This document shows, one piece after another, positions 1 to 11,854 of a DNA stretch of 64,000 nucleotides. Position 1 is the first letter of the stretch, and each line of letters begins with the position of its first letter. This DNA comes from Delphinapterus leucas (taxonomy: Eukaryota > Chordata > Mammalia > Artiodactyla > Monodontidae), in NCBI RefSeq assembly GCF_002288925.2, contig NW_022098024.1:2430814-2494813 (forward strand), given 5' to 3'. Below the pieces are notes generated by a model. That model was not told the origin of the DNA. It ran no database searches and worked only from the letters and a program-made list of their open reading frames with translations. Both the position numbers and the translations under genes were made by a program.

Positions 1-1940
1 GACATTAATGAGTAGGACATTTAAAAGCAACTGAATATACGGGGAAAATTAGAAAGTGACAGCCCATCCCCAAGTTAAAGCACAAGCTCATAAAAGACCT
101 CCTTGACACAGAGACAGTCACAGAATCAAAAAAAGAAAAATAATAAACTATGTTAACAACAACAAAAACAGCAAACCCTGGGGAAGGGAGAAAAATCTGA
201 TTTCCAGAGTTAATGCATTGTTAGATTCAAATGTTCAGTTTTCAACAAGAGCAACACCTAATTATAAGGCATACAAAGAAAATGGAAAAATAGCCCATTC
301 AAAGGGGTAAAATAAACTGATAGAAATTTTCTCTGAAAAAAGACCTGATGGCAGATCTGCTAAACAAAGATTTATAAACAGTTGTCTTAAAGATGCTAAA
401 AGAACTAAAGGAAAATGTGGAGAAAGCCAACGGGAGAAAAGTATGAACACAATGGAAATACCAGTTAAGAGAGAGAAAACCTTAAAAGAAACCAATGAGA
501 AATTCTGGGGCTGAAAAATACAATAACTGAAATGAAAAATACACTGGAGGGATTCAAAAAAGATTTGATCAGGCAGGCAGAAGAAAGAATAGTAAACTTG
601 AAGACAGGACAATGGAAATTATCAAGTCTGAGGAGCAGAAAGAAAAAAGATTAAATAAAAGTAACCAGAGTCTAAGGGACCTATGGGACACCATCAAATA
701 GATATACACCTTGTGGGAGTCCCAGAAGGAGAATAGAAAGAGAGGGACAAAGATAATATTTGAAAAAAATAATGACTGAAAACTTTCCAAATTTGATGAA
801 AGAGTTGAATATAAATATCCAAGAAGGTCAGCAAACCCCAAGTAAGATGAACTCTAAGAGACTCACATTAAGACACATTATAATCAAATGTTTGAATGCC
901 AAAAACAGAAGAATCTTAAAAGCAGCAATAGAGAAGTGACTCATCAAATGTAAAGGCTCCTCAACAATATTATTAGTAGATTTCTTAACAGAAACATTGA
1001 GGGTTGGAAAGCAGTGGACTAATATACTCAAAATGCTAAAAGAAAAAAAGTCCTGTTAACCAAGAATCTTATATCTGACAAAATAGTCCTTTAAAAATGA
1101 GGGAGAAATCAAGACATTCCCAGATAGACAAAAACTGTTTGATTTCTTCACCTCTAGGTTTGTCCTGCAAGAAATGCTCAAGAGAGTCCTACAGGATGAA
1201 ATAAAAGGACACCAGACTGTAACTTGAAGCAGTATGAAGAAATAAAGATCTCAATAAAGTAAATACATGGATTAGTATAAAATATAATATTATTGCAACA
1301 ACAGTTTATGACTCCACTTTTTGTTTTCTACACAATTTAAGAGACTAACACGTTAAAGAAAAACAACTATTAGTCTAAAACCTAGTACTATTGTAACTTC
1401 GGTTTGTAACTCTACATATTGCTTTCTACATAATTTAAGAGAATTATTAATTTATGTGTTTTGAGTACAAAAGGAATAAAGATGTTATTATATTTTTATA
1501 TTAAGAACCAAAAGGGGTGGAAATGAAGCTATTAAGGAACTGAATTTTTGTAGGTTATTGAAGTTAAGCAGGTTTAAATTCAGTGCTGAGCGTTATAACT
1601 TTAAGGTGTTAAATGTAACCCTTGTAGTAAGCATAAAGAAAAGAGCTATAGGATATACACAAAGTGAAATGAGAAAAAAAGTTAAATATTTACCTACAAA
1701 TAATCAACTAAACATAAAAGATAGTAGTACAGGAAATAAGGTACAGAAAAGCTGTAAGGTATATAGGATTTTGTTCATTACCTGCATTACTGTCTCATTT
1801 TGTCTTAATCCCTCCTTATGAATAATCATGTTAAGTGTAAATAGATTAAACCCTCCAATCAAAAGAAAAAGATTAAAAGAATGAATAAAAACACATGATC
1901 CAATTATATGCTGTCTACAGAAGACTTGCACAGAGAATTT
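1..1940 (+). mobile_element. HAL1-like (ORF1-only) L1 relative, decayed
   Basis: The sequence reads like an old L1 ORF1 on the + strand. Around 380-900 it is A-rich and suggests the coiled-coil part followed by the ORF1 core (the region coding for a VGVPEG-like motif near 712-735). From about 1080 the text runs straight into an untranslated A/T-rich 3' part, with no endonuclease or reverse transcriptase between. That layout fits HAL1, a mammalian L1 derivative that lost ORF2. Many in-frame stops mean it makes no protein. The 5' end lies outside the window. An ordinary L1M with a deleted ORF2 is the alternative. Confidence 0.6.
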
Positions 1941-2757
1941 ATATAGATATTGCTCCAAAGATGATATACAAATGGCCAATAGGCACATGAAAAGATGCTC
2001 AGCATCACTTATCTTTGAGAAATGCAAGTCAAAATTACGATGAGGTACTACCTCACAACCATCAGGATGGCTGCATCAAAAAACCCAGAAAATAACAAGT
2101 GTTGGCAAGGATGTGTAGAAATTTGAATCCTTGTGCATTGTTGTTGATATAAAATGGTACAGGCACTCTGGAAAATATTATGGTGATTCCTCAACAAATT
2201 AAAAATAGAATTACCATATGATTCAGCAATTCTGCTGAGTATATATCAAAAAAAAAGTTGAAAGAGATATTTATACACCCATGTTCTTTACATTACTTAC
2301 AATAGCTAAAACATGGAAGGAACCCAAGTGCCCACTGATAGACAAATAGATAAACAAAATATAGTATACACATGCAATGGAATATTATTCCTCCTTGAAA
2401 GGAAAATGATTCTTCAATATGCTACAACATGGATGGACCTTGAGGACATTATGCTAAGTGAAACAAGCCAGTCATAAAAAGATAAATATTTTATAATTTC
2501 ACTTATATGAGGTATTTAGTTAAAATAATAGAGACAGAAAGTGGAATGATGGTTGCTGGACTTGCGGGAGGGAAGACTGGGGAGTTATTGTTTAATGGGT
2601 ATAAAGGGTTAGTTTTACAAGATGAAAGGAGTTATGAAGATGGATGGTGGTGATAGCTGCACAACATTATGAATTTACTTAATACCACTAAACTGTAGAC
2701 TTTGAAATGATTAGGATGGTAAATTTTATGAGTATTTTACCACAATAAAAAGATCGG
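1941..2757 (+). mobile_element. Old L1M 3' end (end of ORF2 plus 3' UTR)
   Basis: The + strand carries the C-terminal part of L1 ORF2: a run resembling 'aatggccaataggcacatgaaaag', then 'taccatatgattcagcaatt', 'acccaagtgcccactgatag' and 'caatggaatattattc'. It then passes into a 3' UTR of the L1MB/MC/MD kind and ends in 'ccacaataaaaagatc' near 2750. High divergence and stops in every frame show an old insertion. It directly follows the HAL1-like segment, so the two could be one element or two neighbouring insertions. Confidence 0.75.
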
Positions 2758-3540
2758 GAAAAATTATGGAAAATAAGATTAAAGTCCAAGACATATTCCT
2801 AGAGCAGGAAAGAGCATACAAATTTAAACCCACAGGTTACATGGAACACATAGGTTACAAAAAAATCATAATTCTCTTTCTTGAGAGTTTACAGTAAAAT
2901 CTTTCAATATTTGGCCCAGTAATTTAATTTCATGTTCCAAGTTCCACCAAAGAACTATTATCTATTGTTGGTCTATATATTGGACTTGGCTATTGTTTAA
3001 TAAAGTGTTGTTTTTGCTAAAATAATTTAAAAACCACTGTTTTAAAGCAAACACATTTCGAGATACAAATGGGTAAAATCATTCCTTTTTTTTTCTTTAA
3101 CAGATTTACATTCTTTTTTTCTTCTCTTAAACAGAGTCAATTGGTAATCTTAAAAAGCAACCTCAAAATTACCTTGCTCTGAAAAACTTTTTCTTAGCTT
3201 CTTCTGAGTCTTCTTAGCTTCAGGCTAGGCTGTGATCAAAGCCTATCCTCCAAGTTCACTTTGAGTGCATTATTCAAGGTCATTATTTCTGTGATTGCCA
3301 TTTTAATAGCTTGATTCTGGAATCATTTTCCTAAGTATTTTGATTCTTCACATCGATCTCATACTGGAACTTCTTATCCTTTAAAGAGAGGTGTACTGGA
3401 GGAGGAGAAGACAAACTAGTTATATTTTCCTAAAATTATAGGTCCATCCTCAGTCAAAGAAAACCTATTCTTTCTTTGATGGGGAGTAGGGCTTGGTGAC
3501 AAGTTTAGGGAATGGAACTGCTCTTGTCACTTCTTTGCCC
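2758..3540. other. Unique AT-rich spacer
   Basis: I see no recognisable repeat, coding exon or RNA gene. Short pyrimidine runs occur near 3085-3125. Confidence 0.4.
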
Positions 3541-3720
3541 TGGCGACTGGTGCTGGGGCCTTCCTCTAACAATTTATTCTCTATCTTTTATTGATTTGCC
3601 CCCAACAGTGCTTTTAAGTGCAACTACAACAACATTCCTTGAGGTCAAGGACCTTGTCTGTTTCATTTTTTGTGTTACCTTCCTTTTACCAACACTACCC
3701 CAGACTAGTAAATTTCAAAA
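3541..3720 (+). repeat. Possible L2 3' fragment
   Basis: The phrase 'gaggtcaaggaccttgtctg' at about 3639-3660 resembles the 'gggcagggactttgtctg' block near the L2 3' end. The surrounding sequence is too diverged to be sure. Confidence 0.35.
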
Positions 3721-3872
3721 AGAAGACATTTAAACATATTTAGAGGAATGAGTGCAGAAATGAAAGTGCATCATGAAAGGATCTGAGATTAGATTTATCT
3801 GTGATTAAAACTAATATTGTAATTACTTTGCAAATGCTTGTGTATGTGATATTTGAATAATGCCTAGCTCTG

Positions 3873-3874
<2 letters not shown>

Positions 3875-3912
<38 letters not shown>
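3875..3912. repeat. (AC)19 microsatellite
   Basis: This is an uninterrupted AC dinucleotide run. A perfect run of this length is expected to be length-polymorphic. It also produces a spurious low-complexity open frame on the minus strand. Confidence 0.98.
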
Positions 3913-3914
<2 letters not shown>

Positions 3915-4014
3915 AGAGTATGTGAAGATAAAGTTATGTATGGGTTTATCTGTCTAACCACTGTGGTCTCTTGACCCAAGAACATATGATAAATGAATAA
4001 ACTAATTTACACTG

Positions 4015-4537
4015 AATTCAATCTTTTCTCTTTCTGACTTACTTCACTCTGTATTACAATCTCTAGGTCCATCCACATCTCTGCAAATGGCACTATTTCA
4101 TTCCTTTTTATGGCTGAGTAATATTCCATTGTATATATCATATAATATCATTTATATGTGGAATCTAGAAAAATGGTACTGTGAACTTACTTGCAAAGCA
4201 GAAATAAAGTCACAGATGTAGAGAACAAATGTACGGTTACCAAGGGGAGGGTGGGATGAACTGGAAGACTGGGATTAACATAAATACACTATTATGTATG
4301 AAATAGATAACTAATGAGAACCTACTGTATAGCACAGGGAACTCTACTCAATGCTCTCTGGTGACCTGAATGGGAAGGAAATCTTAAAAAGAGTAGATAT
4401 ATGTATACATATAACTGATTCACTTTGCTGCACAGCAGAAACAAAACATTGTAGAGCATCTATACTCCAATAAAAAATAATAAAAAAATAAAAATTGAAA
4501 ATGATTTTCAATAGAAAATAAAATAAATTCAATCTTT
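4015..4537 (+). mobile_element. L1 3' fragment with 5' inversion and 12-bp target duplication
   Basis: 4025-4140 is L1 ORF2 C-terminal DNA in minus orientation (…cttactTCACTCTGTATtac…, gctgagtaatattccattg). From 4141 the adjacent downstream L1 sequence runs in + orientation (atatcatttatatgtggaatc) through the 3' UTR to an A-rich tail near 4480-4525. The two parts are neighbours in an intact L1, so the 5' part was inverted during insertion, the pattern explained by twin priming. The copy is flanked by AATTCAATCTTT at 4015-4026 and 4526-4537. Confidence 0.9.
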
Positions 4538-6524
4538 GTATTATATACAGCATTGGAAGGGACTAACTATGTTTATTGCAAAGCAACTTTTGTCTAAGTT
4601 TAACATGTTGCTCACTGACTTGTAGTTTTACTGCAAATTAATTCATTTTGGCACTGAAGTTCTGTACGTATTTATGACTTGAGACTTCAGGCCACTTCAG
4701 AGTTGAGGTAGAGAAAGTCACTTATAATTTGGGACTCATAAAGAAATGTTTTTATGAGGACAGTGATACCTTGGATGGGTTTTGTACAAATTTATTGCAT
4801 TCTCCTCATGGAAGAGCTTAATGTAAGGAGTTGTAAAATATGCCCAAATGCAGAGCCATCACTCATTTGACAAAAGAAGTCTGTATGGATAAATAAATGG
4901 TCAATGATTTGTTTTATGCCTACAGTAGCTTAACCACAACGTTTTATAATATTTCAGCACAAAGATGTTTATGAAGAGGCAGTAATGTCTCAGCACACAC
5001 CTCAATAGTAATGCTGAAATGCCTGTAGTATATGTTCAAGCTATTTTTATTTGGAAATAACAAATTATCAGGTAACATTTGTAGCCAAATCTACTTCATC
5101 TTGAAATAAAAATGATTTAAGACCATAGTACCAATTTTAATTGATTGAGGGAACTATATATTTAGAAATGACTGTAATTAATGATGAATATTTCACAGAT
5201 TGTTTGTCTCTAAGAAACACAGAAAAATCATTGCTCTCTGAGATGACAAAATAGTTCAAATTTTTTTTAACATAATTGAAATTCAACTACCATAATACTT
5301 AGGGACCATTACTATCTATATGCAGATTAACTGATATGAGTTCATTTCTCAGGTAATTTAAGTTTTAAAAACATTCAATTTCATGAAATGCCTCTTTATA
5401 CAGTACCTTGAATGAGCCATGGCAGGACAAAAGATTAATACGTACTTGTTAAAAAAATACATACTTGTTATTTTTGCCTATGTGTCACCAAACAACTAGT
5501 TATCAGTTTTCTTTGTTTCAAAAGTCCTTTTAGCATGATTTAGAAGCAAACATAACAGCATAGAGAGACCATGTTTTATATAATATGATCTAAGTGTTTC
5601 TTTTTCCTGTAGTGATATAAATTTCCTTAATAACATCTTAAACAAATCCCCATTTTTCGAAAAAAAAAAAAACCCAGCTATATGAGGACAAACAAATCTA
5701 ATCCTATTTTCTTTCTTAAGCTCTCATGTCTGATGTTCCCTCAAAGCCAAAAAAAATGATGCGAAGGAACTTGTACTGTGTGAAATTTCTGGTATACTTT
5801 ACGACTATGATTGAATACTGAATAAACTTAAGCAACTCTACTTACCACCAAGGGGACTAAGAATGGAAAATCAAATACGTTGTTGAATAGTTGAAGAATA
5901 TAGCTATCCCTTTGTCCTTGATTTGTTCAACTCTTTATTTTCTCTACCCTATATAGATGGAGAGCAAAAGAAGCTTTTTGAGTTGAATTAGTTATTAGCA
6001 CTATGAAATACCATAATTATTCTAGGAAGTAAGAGAATTAATATAAGCAGTAGTTAACATGTTTATGATATGTACCAAAATATCAGAGAGTTTTTCTAAT
6101 GTCTTATTTGGTGAGGAAGAGTTTCTTTAATTACCAACAAAAGAATTACTTTAATGCCATGATTTTATGAGTCTGCTAGCACAATCACCATTTAAAAGAT
6201 AATAAAGAGAGATGAGATCTATTTTTTTCCCCAAGGATATGCAACTTAAAAATCTGTGGCTTGAATTTACGTTTACTGACCCCTTGGATGCCTAGTATTC
6301 TAAATTATGGTTCACAAAGTGATATAGCAATGCTTTGTATTTAGCAATATAGTTATTTCTATTTCCAAGCAATACATAATTATACTACTACCATATTGAA
6401 TGATAAGGAATCTAAAGCAGTTTATATCTGGCTCTGGAATCCCTCACAAACTCAGAAGTTCTGAAACCAGTCATGAGTTTATAGCTGCACTGTAATATTA
6501 AGCTGCATTATTTTAATGTTTAAT
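4538..6524. other. Unique AT-rich spacer
   Basis: About 2 kb with no clear repeat or coding exon. An A-run lies at about 5660-5671. Nothing here supports a gene. Confidence 0.4.
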
Positions 6525-6665
6525 TATCTGTGTCCTTCACAATCTAGGCTACACTAGGGTAGGGATTTTGCCTGGTTCACTCACAATTGTATCCTAAAAC
6601 AGTTCACTAGGATAAGAACATAGTAGATGTTCAATAAGTATTCATTTAACAAATGAATAAATAAA
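6525..6665 (+). repeat. L2 3' end
   Basis: The block 'agggtagggattttgcctgg' followed by 'agtagatgttcaataagtat' and a (GAAT/AATA)-like tail matches the order of the L2 LINE 3' end. L2 is an ancient, inactive mammalian LINE. Confidence 0.7.
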
Positions 6666-6784
6666 TGAACTCTAGGGGAGAAGCATACATGCTGCATTTC
6701 ATTAAACAAAGATATTCTAAGGGATTATAAGAAAATCGAGGGAACAAATTGGACAGCTCCTCAAAGGTTTCACTTTAAGGTTTT

Positions 6785-7402
6785 TTCCCAGCATTATTAA
6801 TAAAAATTGTATATATTTAGTTTGTACAATATGTTTTGATATATGTATACATTGTAAAATAATTACCACAATCAAATGAATTAAATATTCATCACTTCAC
6901 AATACCCCCCTTCTGTTTGTAGTGAAAACACTTGAAATTTACTCTCAGCAAATTTTAAATATATAATACATTATAATTAACTATAGTCAACACCCTGTTT
7001 ATTAGGTCTACAGAACTTATCTTATTTGAAAGCTCATACTGTTTGACCAACATATCCCCTTTTCCTCCAACCCCCCAATCCCTAGTAACCATCATTCTAC
7101 TCTCTGTTGCTATGAGTTCAGGTTTTTATAGCTTCCACATAAAGTGAGATCATGCAGTATTTTTCTTTCTGTGTCTGGCTTATTTTGCTTAGTCTAATAT
7201 CCTCTAGGTTCATCTGCTTTGTAGCAAGTGGCAGGATTTCCTTCTTTGTTAAGGCTGAAAAATATTCCATTATATATAAATATATACATATATATAAAAT
7301 TTCATTTGTCAGTGGACACTTAGGTTGTTTCCATATCTTGGCTGCTGTGCATAATGCTGCGGTAAACATGTAGGTGTAGATATCTCTTTAAGATAATGAT
7401 TT
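6785..7402 (-). mobile_element. L1MA 3' part (left half of a split element)
   Basis: Read on the minus strand this is the end of L1 ORF2 and its 3' UTR. On the + strand it shows the typical L1MA text 'ccaacatatccccttttcct', 'accatcattctactctctg', 'gtgagatcatgcagtatttt' and 'gacacttaggttgtttcca'. It stops at 'gataatgattt' (7392-7402). The continuation of the same element is found at 17268 (gatagtgactt, then ggttatatacctagaag). The element was therefore split by the 9.9-kb insertion between them. Confidence 0.85.
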
Positions 7403-7586
7403 ATTTTTGAATTTTATTTTTTTTAATACAGCAGATTCTTATTAGTTACCTATTTTATACATATTAGTGTATATGTCAATCCCAATCTCCCAATCCAGCC
7501 CACCACCACCAACCCTCTACCCCCACTTTCCTCCCTCAGTGTCCATGGGTTTGTTCTCTACATCTGTGTTTCTATTTCTACCTTGC

Positions 7587-7641
7587 AAACCGGTTCATCT
7601 GTACCATTTTTCTAGATTCCACATATATGCGTTAATAAACG
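7587..7641. repeat. Left copy of 55-bp gap-flanking duplication
   Basis: This 55-bp piece of L1 3' UTR is repeated at 7742-7796 with one difference (aaaccGgttc against aaaccAgttc). The same region of L1 copy 3 (about 30416-30474) holds it once, so the second copy is probably an assembly artefact of two overlapping contig ends. Confidence 0.9.
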
Positions 7642-7741
7642 NNNNNNNNNNNNNNNNNNNNNNNNNNNNNNNNNNNNNNNNNNNNNNNNNNNNNNNNNNN
7701 NNNNNNNNNNNNNNNNNNNNNNNNNNNNNNNNNNNNNNNNN
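7642..7741. other. Assembly gap (100 N)
   Basis: This is a run of exactly 100 N, a customary placeholder for a gap of unknown size. Both sides carry nearly the same 55 bp (7587-7641 and 7742-7796). Confidence 1.
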
Positions 7742-7796
7742 AAACCAGTTCATCTGTACCATTTTTCTAGATTCCACATATATGCGTTAATAAACG
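7742..7796. repeat. Right copy of 55-bp gap-flanking duplication
   Basis: This matches 7587-7641 at 54 of 55 positions and continues smoothly into the next L1 text (atatttgtttttctctttc), as expected if the contigs really overlap. Confidence 0.9.
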
Positions 7797-9352
7797 ATAT
7801 TTGTTTTTCTCTTTCTGACTTACTTCACTCTATGACAGTCTCTAGGTCCACCCACGTCTCTACAAATGAACCAATTTCGTTCCTTTTTATGGCTGAGTAA
7901 TATTCCATTGTATATATGTACCACATCTTCTGTATCCATCTGTCTGTCGGTGGGCATTCAGGTTGCTTCCATGACTTGGCTATTGTACCTAACACTGCAA
8001 TGAACATTGGGGTTCATGTATCTTTTTGAATTATGGTTTTCTCAGGGTATATGCCCAGTAGTGGGATTGCTGGGTCATATGGTAGTTCTATTTTCAGTTT
8101 TTTAAGAAACCTTCATACAGTTCACCATAGTGGCTGTATCAATTTACATTCCTACAAACAGCACAGGAGGGTTCCCTTTTCTCCACACCCTCTCCAGCAT
8201 TTACTGTCTTGAGATTTTCTGATGATGGCCATTCTGATGGGTGTGAGGTGATACCTCATTGTGGCTTTGATTTGCTCTAATGATTAGTGATGTTGAGAAT
8301 CTTTTCATGTGTTTGTTGGCCATCTGTATATCTTCTTTGAGGAAATGTCTATTTAGGTCTTCTGCTCATTTTTTTGATTGGGTTGTTTGTTTTTTAAATA
8401 TTGAGCTGCATGAGCTGCTTGTATATTTTGGAGATTAATCCCTTGTCAGTTGCTTCATTTGCAAATATTTTCTCCCATTCTGAGGGTTGTCTATTCATCT
8501 TGTTTATTGTTTCCTTTGCTGTGCAAAAGCTTTTAAGTTTCATTAGGTCCCATTTGTTTATTTTGGTTTTTATTTCCATTACTCTAGAAGGTGGGTTAAA
8601 AAGGATCTTGCTGTGATTTATGTCATAGAGTGTTCTCCCTATGTTTTCCGCTAAGAGTTTTATAGTGTCCAGTCTTATATTTAGGTCTCAAATCCATTTT
8701 GAGTTTACTTTTGTTTATGGGGTTAGGGAGTGTTCTAATTTCATTCTTTCACATGTAGCTGTCCAGTTTTCCCAGCACCACTTATTGAAGAGATTGTCTT
8801 TTTCCATTGTATATCCTTGCCTGCTTTGTCATAGATTAGCTGACCATAGGTGCGTGGGTTTATCTCTGGGCTTTCTATCCTGTTCCATTGATCTATATTT
8901 CTGTTTTTGTGCCATACCATATTGTCTTGATTACTGTAGATTTGTAGTATAGTCTGAAGTCAGGGAGTCTGATTCCTCCAGATCAGTTATTTTCCCTCAA
9001 GATTGCTTTGGCTATTTGGGGTCTTCTGTGTCGCCATACAAATTTTAAGATTTCTTTGTTCTACTTCTGTAAAAAATGCCATTGGTAATTGGATAGGGAT
9101 TGCATTGTATCTGTAGATTGCTTTGAGTAGTATAGTCATTTTCACAATGTTAATTCCTCCATTCCAAGAACATGGTATATCTCTTCATTGATTTGTGTCA
9201 TCTTTGATTTCTTTCATCAGTGTCTTATAGTTTTCTGAGTACAGGTCTTTCACCTCCCTAGGCAGGTTGATTCCTAGGTATTTTATTCTTTTTGTTGCAG
9301 TGGTGAATGGGATTGTTTCCTTAATTTCTCTTTCTGATCTTTCATTGTTAGT

Positions 9353-9799
9353 TTATAGAAATGCAAGAGATTTCTGTTCATTAATTTTGTATCCTGCAAC
9401 TTGACCAAATTCATTGATTAGCTCTAGTGGTTTTCTGGTGGCATCTTTAGGATTTTCTATGAATAGTATCATGTCATCTGCAAACAGTGACAGTTTTACT
9501 TCCTCTTTTCCAATTTGTATTCCTTTTATTTCTTTTTCTTCTCTGATTGCCATGGCAAGGACTTCCAAAGCTGTGTTGAATAATAATGGTGAGAGTGGAC
9601 ATCCTTGTCTTGTTCCTGATCTTAGAGGAAATGCTTTCAGTTTTTCACCATTGAGAATGATGTTTGCTGTGGGTTTATCATACATGACCTTTATTATGTT
9701 GAGGTAGGTTCCCTCTATGCCCACTTTCTGGAGAGTTTTTATCATAAATGGATGTTGAATTTTGTCAAAAGCTTTTTCTGCATCTATTGAGATGATCAT
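9353..9799 (-). pseudogene. L1 ORF2 reverse transcriptase palm fragment (copy 1)
   Basis: This 148-residue open stretch holds the catalytic core of an L1 reverse transcriptase. Motif A appears as IDAEKAFD near residues 5-12, motif B as [14 protein letters not shown] near residues 62-75, and motif C as FADDM near residues 108-112, with both aspartates present. It is the best-preserved RT core in the window. It begins and ends at frame breaks, so it cannot make the full ORF2 protein of about 1,275 residues. Upstream pieces lie at 10100-10315 (KSPGPDGFT motif) and 10595-10825. Confidence 0.9.
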
Positions 9800-10828
9800 T
9801 GGTTTTTATTCTTCAGTTTGTTAATATGGTGTATCCCATTGATCGATTTGCATATATTGAAGAATGCCTGCATCCCTGGGATAAATCCCACTTGATTATG
9901 GTGTATAATCCTTTTAATGTGTTGTTGGATTCTGTTTGCTAGTATTTTGTTGAGGATTTTTACATCTATATTCATCAGTGATATTGGTCTGTAATTTTCT
10001 TTTTTTTGTAGTATCTTTGTCTGGCTTTGGTATCAGGGTGATGGTGGCCTCATAGAATGAGTTTGGGAGTGTTCCTTCCTCTGCAGTTTTTTGGTAGAGT
10101 TAGAGATGGATGTGTGTCAGGTCTTCTCTAAATATTTGATAGACTTCATCTGTGAAGCCATCTGGTCCTGGACTTTTGTTTGTTGGAAGATTTTTAATCA
10201 CAGTTTCAATTTTAGTGCTTATGATTGGTCGGTTTATATTTTCAGTTTCTTCCTTGTTTAGTCTTGGAAGGTTATACCTTGTTAAGAATTTGTCCATTTC
10301 TTCCAGGTTGTCCATTTTATTGGCATAGAGTTGCTAGTAGTAGTCTCTTAGGATGCTTTGTATTTCTGTCGTGTCATTTGTAACTTCTACTCTTTCATTT
10401 CTAATTTTATTGATTGGAGTCCTCTCCCTCTTTTTCTTGATGGGTGTGGCTAAAGATTTAACAATTTTGTTTATCTTCTCAGCTTTTAGTTTCATAGATC
10501 TTTGCTATTGCTTTCTTTAATTCTATATCATTTATTTCTGCTCTGATCTTTGCTTTCTTTCCTTGTACTAACTTTGGGTTTTGTTTGTTCTTCTTTATCT
10601 ACTCTTAGGTGTAAGATTAAATTGTTTCTTTTGAGATTTTTCTTGTTTCTTGAGGTAGGATTGTATTGCTGTAAACTTGCCTCTTAGAACTGCTTTTTCT
10701 GCATCCCATAGGTTTTGGATCATCGTGTTTTCATTGTCATTTGTCTCTAGGTATTTTTTCATTTCCTCTTTCACTTCTTCAGTGATTTCTTGGTCATTTA
10801 GTAATGTGTTGTTTAGCCTCCACATGTT

Positions 10829-10848
10829 TGTGTGTGTGTGTGTTTTTT
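10829..10848. repeat. Short (TG)n and T-run between two L1 copies
   Basis: A (TG)7 run is followed by six T. It lies where L1 copy 1 is truncated and the 3' end of L1 copy 2 begins, so it probably derives from the A-rich tail of copy 2 read on the other strand. Confidence 0.8.
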
Positions 10849-11638
10849 AACATCTTTATTGGAGTATAATTGCTCTACAATGGTGTGTTAGTTTCTGCTG
10901 TATCACAAAGTGAATCAGCTATACATATACGTATATCCCCATATCCCCTCCCTCTTACATCTCCCTCCCACCCTCCCACTCTGCCCCTCTAGATGGTCAC
11001 AAGGCACCAAGCTGATCTCCCTGTGCTCTGCGGCTGCTTCCCATTAGCTATCTATTTTACATTTGGTAGTGTATATATATGTCCATGCCACTCTCTCATT
11101 TTGTCCCAGCATACCCTTTCCCTCCCCATATGCTCAAGTCCATTCTCTATGTCTATGTCTTTATTCCTGTCCTGCCCCTAGGTTCTGTAGAACCATTTGT
11201 TTCTTTTTTTAGATTTCATATATAGGTGTTAGCATACAGTATTTGTTTTTCTCTTTCTGACTTACTTCACTCTGTATGACAGAATCTAGGTCCATCCATC
11301 TCACTACAAATAACTCAATTTTGTTTCTTTTTATGGCTGAGTAATAGTCCATTGTATATGTGTGCCACAACTTTTTTATCCATTCATCTGTCAGTGGACA
11401 TTTAGGTTGCTTCCATGCCCTGGCTATTGTGAATAGAGCTGCGATGAACATTGTGGTACATGACTCTTTTTGAATTAGGTTTTCTGAGGGTATATGCCCC
11501 ATAGTGGGACTGCTGGGTCATATGGTAGTTCTATTTTTAGTTTTTAAGGAACCTCCATACTGTTCTCCATAGTGGCTGTATCACTTAACATTCCCACCAA
11601 CAGGGTTCCCTTTTCTCAACAACCTCTCCAGCATTAAT

Positions 11639-11648
11639 GGTTTGTAGA
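11639..11648. repeat. Target-site duplication, left copy
   Basis: GGTTTGTAGA here is repeated at 11855-11864 and brackets the SINE between them. Confidence 0.9.
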
Positions 11649-11854
11649 CTTTTTTTTTTTCTGCGGTACGCTCGCCTTTCACTGTTGTGGCCTCTCCCGT
11701 TGCGGAGCACAGGCTCCGGACGTGCAGGCTCAGCGGCCATGGCTCACGGGCCCAGCCACTCCACAGCATGTGGGATCTTCCTGGACCGGGGCACGAACCC
11801 ATGTCCCCTGCGTTGGCAGGCGGACTCTCAACCACTGTGCCACCAGGGAAGCCC
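11649..11854 (-). mobile_element. Short CHR-type tRNA-derived SINE
   Basis: On the minus strand it starts GGGCTTCCCTGGTGGCACAG and ends in an A-tail (T-run at about 11650-11661). The tRNA-like head keeps pol III box A and B resemblance. It is flanked by the 10-bp duplication GGTTTGTAGA (11639-11648 and 11855-11864) and lies in ORF2 of L1 copy 2, so it is younger than that L1. Confidence 0.95.

Larger units (their letters stand above)
7405..10830 (-). mobile_element. L1 copy 1: 5'-truncated cetartiodactyl L1
   Basis: On the minus strand this element runs from within the ORF2 endonuclease region (about 10825) through reverse transcriptase and the C-terminal part to a 3' UTR of about 280 bp, whose A-rich tail lies at 7405-7428. 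It breaks off at 10830, where a short (TG)n and a T-run join it to the 3' end of L1 copy 2. Its 3' UTR type (cagcagattcttattag, cccaatctccca) matches copy 3 at 30 kb and differs from copy 2. Frameshifts and stops break ORF2 many times, so it is dead. It contains the assembly gap. Confidence 0.9.

Noticed and set aside
3740..3985. Frame with alternating Cys-Val run
   Set aside because: Product of translating the (AC)19 microsatellite.
7467..7790. 107-residue frame across the gap
   Set aside because: It runs through 100 unknown bases and is antisense L1 on both sides.
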